Origin: Theodoxus fluviatilis | Lineage: Eukaryota > Mollusca > Gastropoda > Cycloneritida > Neritidae | Direction of reading: 5' to 3' | DNA length: 10,000 bases | NCBI GenBank assembly: GCA_034096865.1 | Contig: JAWQFJ010016351.1 | Span: forward strand, 12,501 to 22,500 | Shown: in pieces, positions 9,413 through 10,000 of the stretch | Layout: every line of letters starts with the position of its first letter | Position numbering within the stretch: position 1 is the stretch's first letter | Position numbers and translations under genes: made by a program | Notes under the pieces: model-generated | Databases searched by the model: none | What the model saw: only the letters and a program-made list of their open reading frames with translations | Told to the model about the DNA's origin: nothing

Positions 9413-10000
9413 GCAAGCTAGGAGAACCCCCATGCAGATAGGAGCAAGCTAGGAGAACCCCCATGCAGACAGGAGCAAGCTAGGAGAACCCCCATGCAGA
9501 TAGGAGCAAGCTAGGAGAACCCCCATGCAGACAGGAGCAAGCTAGGAGAACGCCCATGCAGACAGGAGCAAGCTAGGAGAACCCCCATGCAGACAGGAGC
9601 AAGCTAGGAGAACCCACGTGCACATAGGAGCAAGCTAGGGGAACCACCATGCAGACAAAAGCAAGCTAGGAGAACCCCCATGCAGACAGGAGCGAGTTAG
9701 GAGAACCCCAATGCAGACAGGAGCAAGCTAGGAGAACCCCCATGCAGACAGGAGCAAGCTAGGAGAACCCCAATGCAGATAGGAGCGAGTTAGGAGAACC
9801 CCAATGCAGATAGGAGCAAGCTAGGAAAACCTCCATGCAGACAGGAGCAAGTTAGGAAAACCCCCATGCAGATGGGAGCAAGCTAGGAGAACCCCCATGC
9901 AGATAGGAGCAAGCTAGAAGAACCCCCATGCAGATAGGAGCAAGCTAGGAGAACCCCCATGCAGATAGGAGCAAGCTAGGAGAACCCCTATGCAGATAGG
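9413..10000. repeat. 31-bp minisatellite, 19 units, running off the right edge
   Basis: The unit begins GCAAGCTAGGAGAACCCCCA and ends TGCAGATAGGA (31 bp). Units start at 9413, 9444, 9475 and every 31 bases up to 9971 with no indel; the last is cut one base short by the window end. The T in GATAGG alternates with C (GACAGG) between units. Units starting at 9444, 9506, 9568, 9661 and 9723 are identical to each other, as are those at 9413, 9475, 9878 and 9940. The most divergent are at 9599, 9630, 9692 and 9785. There are no spacers, so it is not a CRISPR array. The unit length is not a multiple of three and contains TAG, so it is not coding. Confidence 0.98.

Noticed and set aside
9120..9464. 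A 114-codon minus-strand frame
   Set aside because: Its start lies inside the minisatellite and no domain is recognisable.
9413..10000. CRISPR array
   Set aside because: The 31-bp units abut directly with no unique spacers, there is no cas-like gene, and the window looks eukaryotic.

Overview
This window looks like non-coding DNA from an animal nuclear genome, not a bacterial or viral segment. There is no dense run of ORFs, no operon and no recognisable protein domain. About a third of the bases lie in long microsatellites or a minisatellite. The mix of very long (TG)n, (CCT)n and (TGYC)n arrays with a 31-bp minisatellite would suit a marine invertebrate such as a gastropod, or a fish. That assignment is a guess from texture only. 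I found no gene that I can name.

Layout. Positions 1-444 are unassigned, with a weak open frame running off the left edge. A small CTT/CCT tract lies at 445-490. Positions 491-1180 are unassigned. A cytosine-rich block with a C17 run is at 1181-1233, then ATTC/ACTC repeats at 1321-1350 run into an imperfect CA array to 1603. Positions 1604-3195 hold nothing I can identify. A CCT/CTC array fills 3196-3837 and decays through pyrimidine-rich sequence to about 4105. Positions 4106-5430 are unassigned. A TG array occupies 5431-5828, its first 159 bp pure. Positions 6041-6265 form a CpG-dense segment crowded with consensus CRE, CCAAT, NRF1, AP-1, E-box and C/EBP-type sites, with an ATG and a strong splice donor: a candidate promoter and first exon on the + strand. 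A TGCC-to-TGTC tetranucleotide array fills 6461-7284. Positions 7285-9040 are unassigned apart from a 129-codon ATG frame with a nearby AATAAA.

The most interesting stretch is 9048-9176. It carries an RFX-type X-box, the exact CLEAR element, a perfect four-box heat-shock element and a perfect forkhead site within 128 bp. It overlaps a 28-codon frame that ends exactly at a CAG|GTACGT donor. From 9413 to the window end runs a 31-bp minisatellite of 19 units with no indels.

How it may fit together (inference): the two CpG-dense segments could be alternative or successive 5' ends of one + strand gene whose main exons lie to the right, with the arrays inside introns or intergenic DNA. The splice phase of the two candidate exons allows this but does not prove it. 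No functional pathway can be assigned.
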